A stretch of 33,915 nucleotides of DNA from JAVVHH01 sp050954595 (GCA_050954595.1 JBPBQE010000215.1:1-33915), one strand, 5' to 3'. Positions 1-8,083 are shown, counted from the stretch's first letter. Made by a program: numbers and translations. The notes: generated by a model not told the origin, from the sequence alone.

Positions 1-2
1 AG

Positions 3-506
3 ACGGTCAAGCCGGCGATCCCGGTCAGTCCGCCGGCGATCCTGGCGCTCCCGCCCGCTGTCGCCGTGCCGCTCGCCCATCCGCCACCGCCGCCCGTCAT
101 CCCCTTGGCCGACGACGCACCCGGCACCGTCACGCCGCTCCCGAATGGGCTGCGACTCACCTTCGGCGCGGACCGCGCCGATATCACCCCGGCCAACGCC
201 GCTGCCCTGACGAATTTCGCGACCGCTCAACTGTCCCAAACGGCAGGCATTAACCTCTTCGCCTACGCGACCGGAAGCGCCGAGGACCCATCGACCCCGC
301 GTCGCCTGTCGCTGCAGCGCGCCCTGACGGCCCGTGCCGTTCTCCTCAAAGCCGGCATCCCGAGTCCGCGCATCTACCCTCGCGCCTTGGGTTCCACCAG
401 CGGCGATGATCCGGACCGGGTCGATATCGTCACCGGCTCCCCATCGCCTCCGACATCGGCCCAGACTACGTCGACCCCGAACCGGGCTGTGGGCGCCAGC
501 AAGTGA
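3..506 (+). CDS. OmpA-like domain protein, 5' end outside window
   Basis: The frame is open from the first bases of the window, so the true start probably lies upstream; the first internal start is a GTG at 66. The visible N-terminal part is rich in proline, alanine and valine. An OmpA-C-like fold follows, roughly 45 to 120 residues after that GTG: a beta strand ending in LTFGAD, a helix, a strand with INLFAYATG, then RRLSLQRALTARAVLLKAGI and a closing DRVDIV strand where canonical members have NRRVEI. The tail is Ser/Thr/Pro-rich. The family generally contacts peptidoglycan in the periplasm; the weak arginine motif makes that uncertain here. The TGA stop overlaps the GTG start of the next gene by four bases, which suggests translational coupling to the proton-channel gene. 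An OmpA-like accessory subunit of that channel is my inference. Confidence 0.75.
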   Translation, partial: TVKPAIPVSPPAILALPPAVAVPLAHPPPPPVIPLADDAPGTVTPLPNGLRLTFGADRADITPANAAALTNFATAQLSQTAGINLFAYATGSAEDPSTPRRLSLQRALTARAVLLKAGIPSPRIYPRALGSTSGDDPDRVDIVTGSPSPPTSAQTTSTPNRAVGASK

Positions 507-1657
507 CCAAGCCGACCAGCTTCCTCATCCGTATGCTGGCATTCCTCATTATCGTGCTGATCATTGCTGGCATCCTGTCGGGCGCCCTGATTACCGCCTT
601 CGTCAGCAACCCGCTGCTGAACCTGATGATCTTCGTGGTCCTGCTCGCCGGCATCGCCTGGACGCTGACCCAGGTCACCCGGCTCGCGCCCGAAGTCCAA
701 TGGGTCGAGACCTTCCAGACCCAGCGCGCCAAGCTCGCCGCCCTGCCGCCGCCGCGGTTGTTGGCGCCGATGGCCAGCATGTTGGCGACGCGCCAGGGCA
801 AGAGTCGCGAAGGCCAGGACCGCTTCACCCTTTCTGCTCCCGCCATGCGCAGCCTGCTCGACGGCCTGGCCAGCCGGCTCGACGAGGGCCGCGAGATTTC
901 GCGCTACCTGACCGGGCTGCTGATCTTCCTCGGCCTGCTTGGGACGTTCTGGGGCCTGTTGCAGACCGTGGCGTCGGTTTCCGACGTCATCAGCACCATG
1001 TCGGTGGGCTCGGGCGACATCAACGCCTTGTTTGACCAGTTGAAGACCGGTCTCGGCCGGCCGCTCAAGGGCATGGGCACCGCCTTCTCGGCCAGTATGT
1101 TCGGCCTCTCCGGCGCGCTGGTAATCGGTTTCCTCGACCTCACCGCCGGCCAGGCGCAGAACCGCTTCTACAACGAACTCGAGGAATGGCTCGCCAGCCT
1201 GACCCGGCTCTCCTCCGGCGCGCTCGGCGGCGAAGGCGAGGGCTCTGTGCCGGTTTACGTCCAGGCGTTGCTGGAAACGACGGCCGAGAACATGGAAAAT
1301 CTGCAGTCTGTCCTCAGCCGCGGCGAAGACGGGCGCATCCAGGCCAACAACGCCATCATCACCTTGTCTGAGAAGATCGCCCTTCTGTCGGACACCATGC
1401 GGACCAATCAGCAGCTGATGCTGCGGATTGCCGAGACCCAGGCTCAGCTGGCACCCGCGCTGCAGCGACTGGGCGAGCCTCGGCGCGACGAGAACAGCGA
1501 CGCCGCGCGCGGCCATCTACGCAACATCGAGCAGGCCATGCAGCGCCTGCTGAGCGAGGGCGAGCAGGGCCGCCAGCAATCCACGTCGGAATTGCGCAAC
1601 GACATCCGGGTCCTGACCCGCACCATCGCCGCCATTGCCGAGGGTCCGCAGCAATAA
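503..1657 (+). CDS. MotA/TolQ/ExbB-type proton channel protein
   Basis: This 384-residue inner-membrane protein has four predicted membrane segments: about residues 8-32, 38-56, 137-160 and 193-213. The last two carry the signature of the MotA/TolQ/ExbB family, with GLLGTFWGLL near 144-153 and GMGTAFSASMFGLSGALVIGF near 190-210. A soluble loop of about 75 residues separates the two membrane hairpins. A cytoplasmic tail of about 165 residues, largely helical and Gln/Glu/Arg-rich, follows. Family members form the pentameric stator-like channel that lets protons through around a dimer of a MotB/ExbD/ZorB-type partner; the next gene encodes such a partner. The GTG start overlaps the previous stop. 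The tail recalls ZorA of the Zorya defence system, but no ZorC/D/E gene follows. Function beyond proton-driven work in the envelope is unknown. Confidence 0.88.
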   Translation: MTKPTSFLIRMLAFLIIVLIIAGILSGALITAFVSNPLLNLMIFVVLLAGIAWTLTQVTRLAPEVQWVETFQTQRAKLAALPPPRLLAPMASMLATRQGKSREGQDRFTLSAPAMRSLLDGLASRLDEGREISRYLTGLLIFLGLLGTFWGLLQTVASVSDVISTMSVGSGDINALFDQLKTGLGRPLKGMGTAFSASMFGLSGALVIGFLDLTAGQAQNRFYNELEEWLASLTRLSSGALGGEGEGSVPVYVQALLETTAENMENLQSVLSRGEDGRIQANNAIITLSEKIALLSDTMRTNQQLMLRIAETQAQLAPALQRLGEPRRDENSDAARGHLRNIEQAMQRLLSEGEQGRQQSTSELRNDIRVLTRTIAAIAEGPQQ

Positions 1658-1696
1658 TGACGGCAGTCGAAAGCCGGCCTCGATGAGTCCGGCCTG

Positions 1697-3016
1697 ATGC
1701 CGCGCAACCGTCGCCGTGGCGCGTCGGAGGAGCTGAACCCGTGGCCGGGCTTCGTGGACGCGCTGTCCACGCTGCTGATGGTGATCATCTTCGTGCTGCT
1801 GGTGTTCGTGCTGGCGCAGGCCTTCCTTTCGGTCGCGCTGACCGGGCGGGACCGAGCGCTCGACAAGCTGAACCGCCAGGTAGCCGAGCTGTCGGACATG
1901 CTGTCGCTCGAGCGCAGCCGCACCGGCGAGTTGCAGCTATCCGCGGCCTCCCTGGGGCGCGACCTGCAGACTGCCAATAGCGGTCGCGAGCAAGCGGCGC
2001 GTGACCTGGCCACGTTGCGATCGGATAGCGCCCGGATTCGAGCCGAGCGCGACGCGATGCGCGCCGAGCGGGACCGTCTCTCGGCGCGGCTAGCCGATGC
2101 GGAGTTGCAGGCGCAATCGGCCCTCGCCCGCAACACGCAGCTGCAGGCCCGCGTCACCGAGACCGGCGGCCGCACCGACGCTGCCGGGCAGGAGACGGCG
2201 ACCGTTGCGACGCAATTGGCCGATACACGCCGCCAACTCGCCCAATCCCGCGCCGAGCTTGCGCGCCTGACGGCGTTGCGCGACGAGTTGGAACAACAGG
2301 TCAAGGACGCAGCCGTCCGTGCGACGACCGAGGAGCAACGGCGCCAGGCCCTGGCCGTCCAACTCGCCGACCAGCAGAAGCTCAGTGAGTCCGGTCGCGC
2401 GCAGATCGCGCTGCTTACCCAGCAGATGAGCGCGCTGCGTGACCAGATGCAGAAGGTGTCGGCAGCGCTCGACCTGGCGGAGGCGGCAGGCCGCGACCAG
2501 AACGCGCAGATCGCCAACCTCAGCACCCGCCTAAACACCGCGCTCGCCTCCAAAGTCGAGGAATTGCAGCGCTACCGCAGCGAGTTCTTCGGCCGGCTGC
2601 GCGACGTCCTGCAAAATCGGCAGGACGTCCAGGTTGTCGGTGACCGCTTCGTGTTTCAGAGCGAGGTGCTGTTTCCGGCCGGATCGGCGGACATGTCGGC
2701 GTCTGGCCAGGAACAGATCCGAAAACTCGCAACCACGCTGAAGCAGATCGCCGCCGAGATCCCGCCGGACGTGAACTGGCTGCTCCGCGTCGACGGCCAT
2801 GCCGACCGACAGCCGCGCCGCAGCGGCGATGCCGGCAACTGGGAGCTGTCGGCGCAGCGTGCGATCAACGTCGTCAAGCTGCTGGTCGATGAGGGTATTC
2901 CGGCAAGCCGCCTGGCCGCCACCGGCTTCGGGGAATATCAACCGCTCGACACGGCCGATACCGCAGCCGCCTACGCCCGCAACCGCCGCATCGAGCTGCG
3001 CTTAACCGACAGATAG
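1697..3016 (+). CDS. MotB/ZorB-like protein with long coiled coil and OmpA peptidoglycan-binding domain
   Basis: The 439-residue product has a short basic cytoplasmic N terminus and one membrane segment (about 19-42) that begins PGFVDALSTLL. Asp21 sits where MotB and ZorB carry their proton-binding aspartate. Residues about 52-295 are almost uninterrupted heptad-rich helix with many Arg, Gln, Glu and Ala. An OmpA-C domain covers about 315-437, including LFPAGSADM, VDGHADRQP, NWELSAQRA and the closing NRRIELRL, so the peptidoglycan-contact residues look intact. It should be the plug and anchor subunit of the channel made by the upstream gene. The coil is far longer than the linker of flagellar MotB. 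The ATG at 1697 lacks a strong ribosome site but directly precedes the conserved membrane segment. The upstream gene ends 39 bases before. Confidence 0.88.
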   Translation: MPRNRRRGASEELNPWPGFVDALSTLLMVIIFVLLVFVLAQAFLSVALTGRDRALDKLNRQVAELSDMLSLERSRTGELQLSAASLGRDLQTANSGREQAARDLATLRSDSARIRAERDAMRAERDRLSARLADAELQAQSALARNTQLQARVTETGGRTDAAGQETATVATQLADTRRQLAQSRAELARLTALRDELEQQVKDAAVRATTEEQRRQALAVQLADQQKLSESGRAQIALLTQQMSALRDQMQKVSAALDLAEAAGRDQNAQIANLSTRLNTALASKVEELQRYRSEFFGRLRDVLQNRQDVQVVGDRFVFQSEVLFPAGSADMSASGQEQIRKLATTLKQIAAEIPPDVNWLLRVDGHADRQPRRSGDAGNWELSAQRAINVVKLLVDEGIPASRLAATGFGEYQPLDTADTAAAYARNRRIELRLTDR

Positions 3017-3025
3017 GACCGTCCA

Positions 3026-3811
3026 ATGCTTCAAGGTGCACGCACGCCGCTGCCGCTCGACCTTTCGGGGTTGCGGGTCGCCATCACCGCCGGCGCCGGC
3101 GGCATCGGCCGCGTGCTGGCCGATAGCTACGCGGCTTGCGGCGCGCGCGTGTTCGTTTCCGACGTGGACGAGGCCGCGCTGATCGAGTGCGGCCATCCCG
3201 GCATGCGCGCCGATGCGGGCCGGGTCGCGGATCTGGACGCCTTCATGACGACGGCGATCGAGCACCTCGGTGGGCTCGACGTGCTGGTCAACAATGCCGG
3301 CATCGCCGGGCCGACCGCACGGGTCGAGGACGTCACGCCCGAGCAACTCGACGCCACACTCCAGGTTGACCTCGCCTCCATGTTCCATTGCGCACGGCTC
3401 GCCATCCCCGCGCTGCGCAAGTCGGGCGGCGGCAGCATCGTCAATCTCAGCTCGGCCGCCGGGAAGTTCGGCTTTCCGCTACGCAGCCCCTACGCCGCGG
3501 CCAAATGGGGCGTGGTCGGCTTCACCCGCACCTTGGCCATCGAACTCGGCCCGGACGGCATCCGCGTCAACGCGGTTCTGCCGGGCCTGGTCGAAGGGCC
3601 GCGCATCCGCAACGTGCTGCGCAACAAAGCTGCCGCGGCAGGGGTCAGCGACAACGAGCAGACCGACCGCGCCCTCCAGGCCGTGAGTTTGCGCTGTTTC
3701 GTCAGCCAACACGACATTGCCAACATGACGCTGTATCTCTGCAGTCCGTTCGGCGCCACCATCAGCGGCCAGGCGATCAGCGTGGATGGCGGCATGGAAA
3801 GCCTGATCTAA
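3026..3811 (+). CDS. SDR family oxidoreductase
   Basis: A 261-residue classical short-chain dehydrogenase/reductase, using NAD(P)(H) on an unknown alcohol or ketone substrate in the cytoplasm. The Rossmann glycine motif TAGAGGIG is at 21-28 and NNAG at 89-92. The catalytic triad is Ser143, Tyr156 and Lys160 in YAAAK, followed by the usual PG turn (VLPGLVEGP, 184-192) and a C-terminal SGQAISVDGG. Length is typical. The AGGA ribosome site seven bases before the ATG supports the start. It begins only nine bases after the MotB-like gene, so it may be co-transcribed with the proton-channel genes, although no functional link is obvious. Substrate cannot be read from sequence. Confidence 0.93.
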   Translation: MLQGARTPLPLDLSGLRVAITAGAGGIGRVLADSYAACGARVFVSDVDEAALIECGHPGMRADAGRVADLDAFMTTAIEHLGGLDVLVNNAGIAGPTARVEDVTPEQLDATLQVDLASMFHCARLAIPALRKSGGGSIVNLSSAAGKFGFPLRSPYAAAKWGVVGFTRTLAIELGPDGIRVNAVLPGLVEGPRIRNVLRNKAAAAGVSDNEQTDRALQAVSLRCFVSQHDIANMTLYLCSPFGATISGQAISVDGGMESLI

Positions 3812-3896
3812 ACGATTGGGCGTGGCTTCGACGTCACAAGACACGGTCCCAGCGTCGAACTGTCATCCCATTCTGGACGGCATCATGTCTTGTTGC

Positions 3897-3912
3897 AGCT
3901 CCATCCGGAGCT
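3897..3912 (+). promoter_or_regulatory. Hairpin burying the porin ribosome site
   Basis: A perfect 6-bp inverted repeat, AGCTCC / GGAGCT, encloses a four-base ATCC loop. The 3' arm contains GGAG, which lies eight bases before the porin ATG at 3919 and is the only good ribosome site. Pairing would hide it. Translational control by this hairpin is inference; the stem is short and could form by chance in GC-rich DNA. Confidence 0.35.
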
Positions 3913-3918
3913 CGCTCA

Positions 3919-5523
3919 ATGCCTTGTTTTCGTCTTCTCCTCTCGGCAACGGTGGCAGTCTCCGCGCTGACCTCCGTTGCCCATGCGCAAAGCGACCCGC
4001 GCCTGTCGGCCATCGAGGCCCAAATCAAAGCGCTGCAAGCTGAACTGTCGAACGTCCGCCGGGATCTCGCCGCCAGCCGCTCCCAGGCCCGGGCCGCGCG
4101 CCAGGCCCATACGGCGCCAGCCACCCGTCAAGCCCCCGGCGGCAGCTCCGGCAGCGCGATGCAGGTCAGCACGAGCCCGGCGAGCAGTGTGGGCGCCGCC
4201 TCGGAGGCGAGCCTTCCGGTTGAGACAAGCAACGTCGCTCCGCCCAGCGGCACGCAACCGGCAGCGCCGAACCCGGGTGGCATCAGCTTTCCCAAGGGAC
4301 GGCCGACCTTCACCAGCAACGATGGCCGTTTCTCGACCGCCGTTGGCCTGCAAATTAATTACGACGTCGGCGGCGAGTTCACCGGGTCGCAGCCGAATGC
4401 GCAGCCGTCGCGGCTCGATAGTTTCGGCCAGAACCTACGCCGCGGGCGCATCCCATTCGTGTTCAAATATGACGACTTCCAGGTCAACATCACCCCGGAT
4501 TTTGGCAACTCGCCCGACGGCTCGCCGACGCTCTACGAGGCCAACATCAACTACGTGCCGAAAGGCACGCCGCTCACCGCTACCATCGGCTACTTCAAGC
4601 CTTGGCTGACGTTGGGCGACAGCACCAGTTCCAACGACTTCATGTTCCTCGAGCGCCCGAGCATCGTGGAAGCGTCGCGCAGCATCGCAGCCGGCGACGG
4701 CCGCTCTGCCGCCGGCGTCCGGTGGGCCGAAAAGCGCTACTTTATCGCTAGCTACCTAACCGGCGCACCCTATGCGAGCCAGTCGACTGCCCTGGCGCAG
4801 CCGCAACAAACCGGCGGCACGATTCGCGTCGCCGGGCGCCCGATCGCCAGCGAGGACACCGACCTGCATCTCGGCCTGTCCGGCTCCAGCGCGTTCCGCA
4901 TCCAGCGCACCTCGACCGGGCAGACGCTGACGGTGCAGGACCGTCCAGAACTCCGCATCGACACCAACAGGCTCGTCAGCACAGGCGCACTCAATGCCAG
5001 CAGCGCTTATACCTACGGTCCGGAAGTCGGCCTGCGCTACCGAAACTTCTTAGTACAGGGCGAGTACGGCCGCATCGGCGTCAACCGCGCCAACACCCCG
5101 AACTCGATGGCGGCCGCCATGCCGGCGCTCGAGTTCGACGGCGGCTATGTCGAGGGCAGCTGGGTGATCACGGGCGAGACCCGCGCCTACGATACCAGTG
5201 AGGCCGCCTTTGGTTCGCCGAAGCCGAAGCGCTCGCTGTCGTTGAAAGATGGTCAATTCGGCGCGTTCGAGCTCGTCGGCCGCTACAGCCACCTCAACCT
5301 GAACGACAAGGTCACCCGCGGAATCTCGCAATCCGTCACCGGCGGAACGTTCGGCGGCGAACAGAACGTCTATTCAGCAGGTATCAACTGGTACCCGAAC
5401 GACTTCCTGCGCCTCATGCTCGACTACGATATCGTCAACGTCGATCGCTTGAGCACGGCGGGGACCACCCAAATCGGGCGGCGGTATCAGGCGCTCGCGT
5501 TGCGTGCGCAAGCCGCATTCTGA
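3919..5523 (+). CDS. OprO/OprP-type outer-membrane porin
   Basis: The 534-residue product starts with a signal peptide (MPCFRLLLSATVAV..., predicted cut after AHA at residue 23). A short coiled coil follows (about 26-60), then an Ala/Ser/Pro-rich linker. From about residue 125 onward the pattern is a beta-barrel: FPKGRPTFTSNDGRFS, then the LRRGRIPFVFKYDDF strand, the FLERPSI loop and many alternating aromatic strands, ending with the C-terminal residue Phe that barrel proteins need for outer-membrane assembly. This matches the porin O/P family, which forms trimeric channels, sometimes selective for phosphate or other anions; selectivity here is unknown. The frame is open much further upstream (from 3388) but that part overlaps the dehydrogenase and lacks a signal peptide, so the ATG at 3919 with GGAG is chosen. 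Confidence 0.88.
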   Translation: MPCFRLLLSATVAVSALTSVAHAQSDPRLSAIEAQIKALQAELSNVRRDLAASRSQARAARQAHTAPATRQAPGGSSGSAMQVSTSPASSVGAASEASLPVETSNVAPPSGTQPAAPNPGGISFPKGRPTFTSNDGRFSTAVGLQINYDVGGEFTGSQPNAQPSRLDSFGQNLRRGRIPFVFKYDDFQVNITPDFGNSPDGSPTLYEANINYVPKGTPLTATIGYFKPWLTLGDSTSSNDFMFLERPSIVEASRSIAAGDGRSAAGVRWAEKRYFIASYLTGAPYASQSTALAQPQQTGGTIRVAGRPIASEDTDLHLGLSGSSAFRIQRTSTGQTLTVQDRPELRIDTNRLVSTGALNASSAYTYGPEVGLRYRNFLVQGEYGRIGVNRANTPNSMAAAMPALEFDGGYVEGSWVITGETRAYDTSEAAFGSPKPKRSLSLKDGQFGAFELVGRYSHLNLNDKVTRGISQSVTGGTFGGEQNVYSAGINWYPNDFLRLMLDYDIVNVDRLSTAGTTQIGRRYQALALRAQAAF

Positions 5524-5532
5524 GTTGAGGAA

Positions 5533-5565
5533 TTGCTCCTCTCGGCTTTTAGCCGAGAGGAGCAA
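5533..5565. terminator. Bidirectional hairpin terminator between porin and infC
   Basis: A perfect 15-bp inverted repeat, TTGCTCCTCTCGGCT / AGCCGAGAGGAGCAA, has a TTT loop. It begins nine bases after the porin stop and ends three bases before the infC stop, so it can serve both converging transcripts. No long T run follows on either strand, so strict rho-independence is uncertain. Confidence 0.75.
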
Positions 5566-5568
5566 CGA

Positions 5569-6093
5569 TCAGCGCGGTGCGAGCACCATGATCATCTGAC
5601 GGTTTTCCATCCGCGGCATCTGCTCGACCTTGGTGGCCAGTTCGAGTTCGGCGCGGATACGTTCGAGCACCTTGATCCCGATATCCTGGTGGGCCATCTC
5701 GCGGCCACGGAAGCGCAAGGTCACCTTGACCTTATCGCCCTCGTCGATGAAGGACTTCATCGCCCGCATCTTCACCTGGTAGTCGTTTTCGTCGATGTTC
5801 GGGCGGACCTTGATCTCCTTGATCTCGATCACGCGCTGCTTCTTCTTGGCCTCGTTCTTCTTCTTCTGTTGCTCGTACTTGAACTTGCCGTAGTCCAAGA
5901 TTTTGGCGACCGGCGGATCAGCGTTCGGGCTGATCTCGAGCAAGTCCAGGCCCAAACCGAACGCGCGTGCGATCGCGTCGCGCGTGGCCATCACGCCCTG
6001 CATTTCGCCATCTTGGTCGATCAGCCGCACCTGCGGTACGCGGATATCCTCATTCACGCGTGGCCCGTCGCGGGATGGCGTCGAATTGGGCAT
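5569..6093 (-). CDS. infC: Translation initiation factor IF-3
   Basis: IF-3 binds the 30S subunit, prevents premature joining of 50S and checks the start codon and initiator tRNA. The 174-residue product has the N-terminal domain (about 10-80; PRVNEDIRVPQVRLI, LDLLEISPNADPPVAKILDYGKF), a lysine-rich linker (KYEQQKKKNEAKKKQR) and the C-terminal domain (EIKEIKVRPNI, MRAMKSFIDEGDKVKVTLRFRGREM). Length is normal. It lies 46 bases downstream of thrS on the same strand, the pairing known from many bacteria. The ATG at 6093 has AGAGG only four bases upstream. A better-spaced AGGAG (6115-6119) stands six bases before an in-frame ATA at 6108, so the real start may be that rare codon, giving five more residues. 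Confidence 0.96.
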   Translation of the reverse strand: MPNSTPSRDGPRVNEDIRVPQVRLIDQDGEMQGVMATRDAIARAFGLGLDLLEISPNADPPVAKILDYGKFKYEQQKKKNEAKKKQRVIEIKEIKVRPNIDENDYQVKMRAMKSFIDEGDKVKVTLRFRGREMAHQDIGIKVLERIRAELELATKVEQMPRMENRQMIMVLAPR

Positions 6094-6139
6094 TGGTCCT
6101 CTTGGTATCGTACTCTCCTGTGGATATTGACGAAAAGGG

Positions 6140-8083
6140 TTAGGCCGCTTCCGGCCTTAGGCGTTTGACATCGGGAGGCAGGGCCTCCTGTGCAAGACGA
6201 TCCAATACGAGATCGAGCGAAACGACCTCTTGATCCTGGCCACCGAGCCGCCGGATGGCGACGGTGCGCGCCTCTGCCTCGCGACGGCCGACGACCAGGA
6301 TCACCGGCACATACTGAACGCTGTGCTCCCGGATCTTGGCCTTGATCGACTCGTTGCGCGCATCCGCGTGCGCGGCAAGCCCGCGTGCGCGCAGCAAGGT
6401 GGCGACTTCCTCGGCATACTCGGCCGCATCGCTGACGATGCTCGCCACGACCACCTGCACCGGCGCGAGCCAGAGCGGGAAGCGACCGGCATAGTTTTCG
6501 ATCAGGATGCCGAGGAAGCGTTCGAAGCTGCCAAGGATCGCGCGATGCAGCATCACCGGCCGATGCCGCGAACTATCCTCGGAGATGTAGCTGGCATCCA
6601 GCCGCTCCGGCAGCACGAAATCGACCTGCAGCGTGCCGCACTGCCAGTCCCGCCCGATGGCGTCGCGCAGCACGAATTCCAGTTTGGGGCCGTAGAACGC
6701 CCCTTCCCCCGGGTTCAGCTCGTACTCGACGCCAGCGGTCAGACACGCCGCTTTCAGCGCACCTTCCGCCCGGTCCCACGTTTCATCCGTGCCGGCGCGT
6801 GACTCCGGACGGTCGGAGAACTTCACTCGGAAATCCTCGAAGCCGAAGTCGCGGTAGATCGACGATAGCAACTCCACGAAACGCACCGTCTCCGGTCCAA
6901 TTTCGTTCTCGGTGCAGAAGATGTGCGCGTCGTCCTGCGTGAAAGCACGAACCCGCATGATGCCGTGCAGCGCGCCCGACGGCTCGTAGCGGTGGCAGGA
7001 GCCGAACTCGGCCATCCGCATCGGCAGGTCGCGATACGAGCGCAGCCGATCCTTAAAGATCAGCACATGGCACGGACAGTTCATCGGCTTCAGCGCGAGG
7101 GTGGTGTCCTCGTCCTCCACCTTGGCGATAAACATGTGCTCTTTGTAGTTGTCCCAGTGACCGCTGGCTTCCCACAGCTTGCGATCCACCAGCTGCGGCG
7201 TCTTGACCTCGAGATAGCCGCCATCGTCCTGCCGGCGGCGCATGTAGGCCTCGGCGGCGCGATACAGCCGCCACCCCTTCGGATGCCAGAACACCGACCC
7301 GGTAGCTTCCGGCTGCATGTGGAACAGGTCCATCTGCTGCCCGATGCGCCGATGGTCGCGACGCTCGGCCTCCTCAAGCTGATGCAGGTGGGCATCCAGC
7401 TCCTTCTGGTCGCGCCAGGCGGTGCCGTAGATGCGGCTCAGCATCGGATTGCGGTGGTCGCCCCGCCAATACGCGCCGGCGACCTTCATCAACTTGAAGG
7501 CGGTGCCGACGTCGCCGGTGCCGCGCATGTGCGGGCCGCGGCAGAGATCGATCCAGTCACCCTGCTTGTAGAAGGTGATGGTTTCGCTGGTCGGCAGATC
7601 GCGGATCAGCTCGGCCTTGTAGCGTTCGCCACGCGCCTCAAAGAGGGCGATCGCCTCGTCGCGGTCCCACTCCTGGCGCTCGAAGGCGGCGTTGCGCGCC
7701 ACGATCTCGCGCATCTTGGCCTCGATGGCTGGGAAGTCTTCCGGCGTGAACGGGGCGTTGCGGGCGAAGTCGTAATAGAAGCCGTTCTCGATCGACGGCC
7801 CGATCGTCACCTGGGTGCCGGGATGCAGTGCCTGCACCGCCTCGGCCAGGACATGCGCGGTATCGTGTCGGATCATGTCCAGTGCGTCGGGATCGCGCCG
7901 GGTCACGAAGGTCACGCTGGAATCGGTGTCGATCGTGCGTGCGAGATCGGTGAGCTGACCGTTCACCTTCATGGCCAAGGCGGCACGGGCGAGGCCGGGC
8001 CCGATGTCGGCGGCCAGCGTCGCACCAGTGATCGGCCCATCGAAGCTGCGGATCGACCCATCGGGCAACGTGATGGCGGGCAT
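6140..8083 (-). CDS. thrS: Threonine--tRNA ligase
   Basis: Charges tRNA-Thr with threonine in the cytoplasm. The 647-residue product shows all domains in order: N-terminal TGS domain (about 1-62); editing domain with HDTAH (His73, His77) and DLCRGPH (Cys181, His185), the site that removes mischarged serine; the class II catalytic core with zinc ligands Cys336 (PMNCPCH), His387 (DDAHIFC) and a histidine in MLHRAILGS; and the C-terminal anticodon-binding domain (PLWLAPVQVVV to the end). Motif 2 is visible as FGSCHRYEPSGALHG. The ATG at 8083 is chosen because homologues begin near MPAITLPDGS; a GTG at 8116 is also in frame. It follows the family 9 glycosyltransferase gene by 41 bases and precedes infC. 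Confidence 0.98.
   Translation of the reverse strand: MPAITLPDGSIRSFDGPITGATLAADIGPGLARAALAMKVNGQLTDLARTIDTDSSVTFVTRRDPDALDMIRHDTAHVLAEAVQALHPGTQVTIGPSIENGFYYDFARNAPFTPEDFPAIEAKMREIVARNAAFERQEWDRDEAIALFEARGERYKAELIRDLPTSETITFYKQGDWIDLCRGPHMRGTGDVGTAFKLMKVAGAYWRGDHRNPMLSRIYGTAWRDQKELDAHLHQLEEAERRDHRRIGQQMDLFHMQPEATGSVFWHPKGWRLYRAAEAYMRRRQDDGGYLEVKTPQLVDRKLWEASGHWDNYKEHMFIAKVEDEDTTLALKPMNCPCHVLIFKDRLRSYRDLPMRMAEFGSCHRYEPSGALHGIMRVRAFTQDDAHIFCTENEIGPETVRFVELLSSIYRDFGFEDFRVKFSDRPESRAGTDETWDRAEGALKAACLTAGVEYELNPGEGAFYGPKLEFVLRDAIGRDWQCGTLQVDFVLPERLDASYISEDSSRHRPVMLHRAILGSFERFLGILIENYAGRFPLWLAPVQVVVASIVSDAAEYAEEVATLLRARGLAAHADARNESIKAKIREHSVQYVPVILVVGRREAEARTVAIRRLGGQDQEVVSLDLVLDRLAQEALPPDVKRLRPEAA

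Noticed and set aside
374..1516. Minus-strand frame of 380 codons opposite the proton-channel gene
   Set aside because: Shadow of the MotA-like gene; Gln/Gly/Arg-rich, with no domain.
503..3016. Complete Zorya defence system
   Set aside because: Only ZorA/ZorB-like genes are present; the following genes are a dehydrogenase and a porin, not ZorC, ZorD or ZorE.
503..3016. TolQR or ExbBD system
   Set aside because: The partner has a long coil and an OmpA domain like MotB/ZorB, not a short TolR/ExbD periplasmic domain.
3388..3918. 177-codon N-terminal extension of the porin frame
   Set aside because: Overlaps the SDR gene, is Arg-rich shadow sequence and would bury the signal peptide that starts at 3919.
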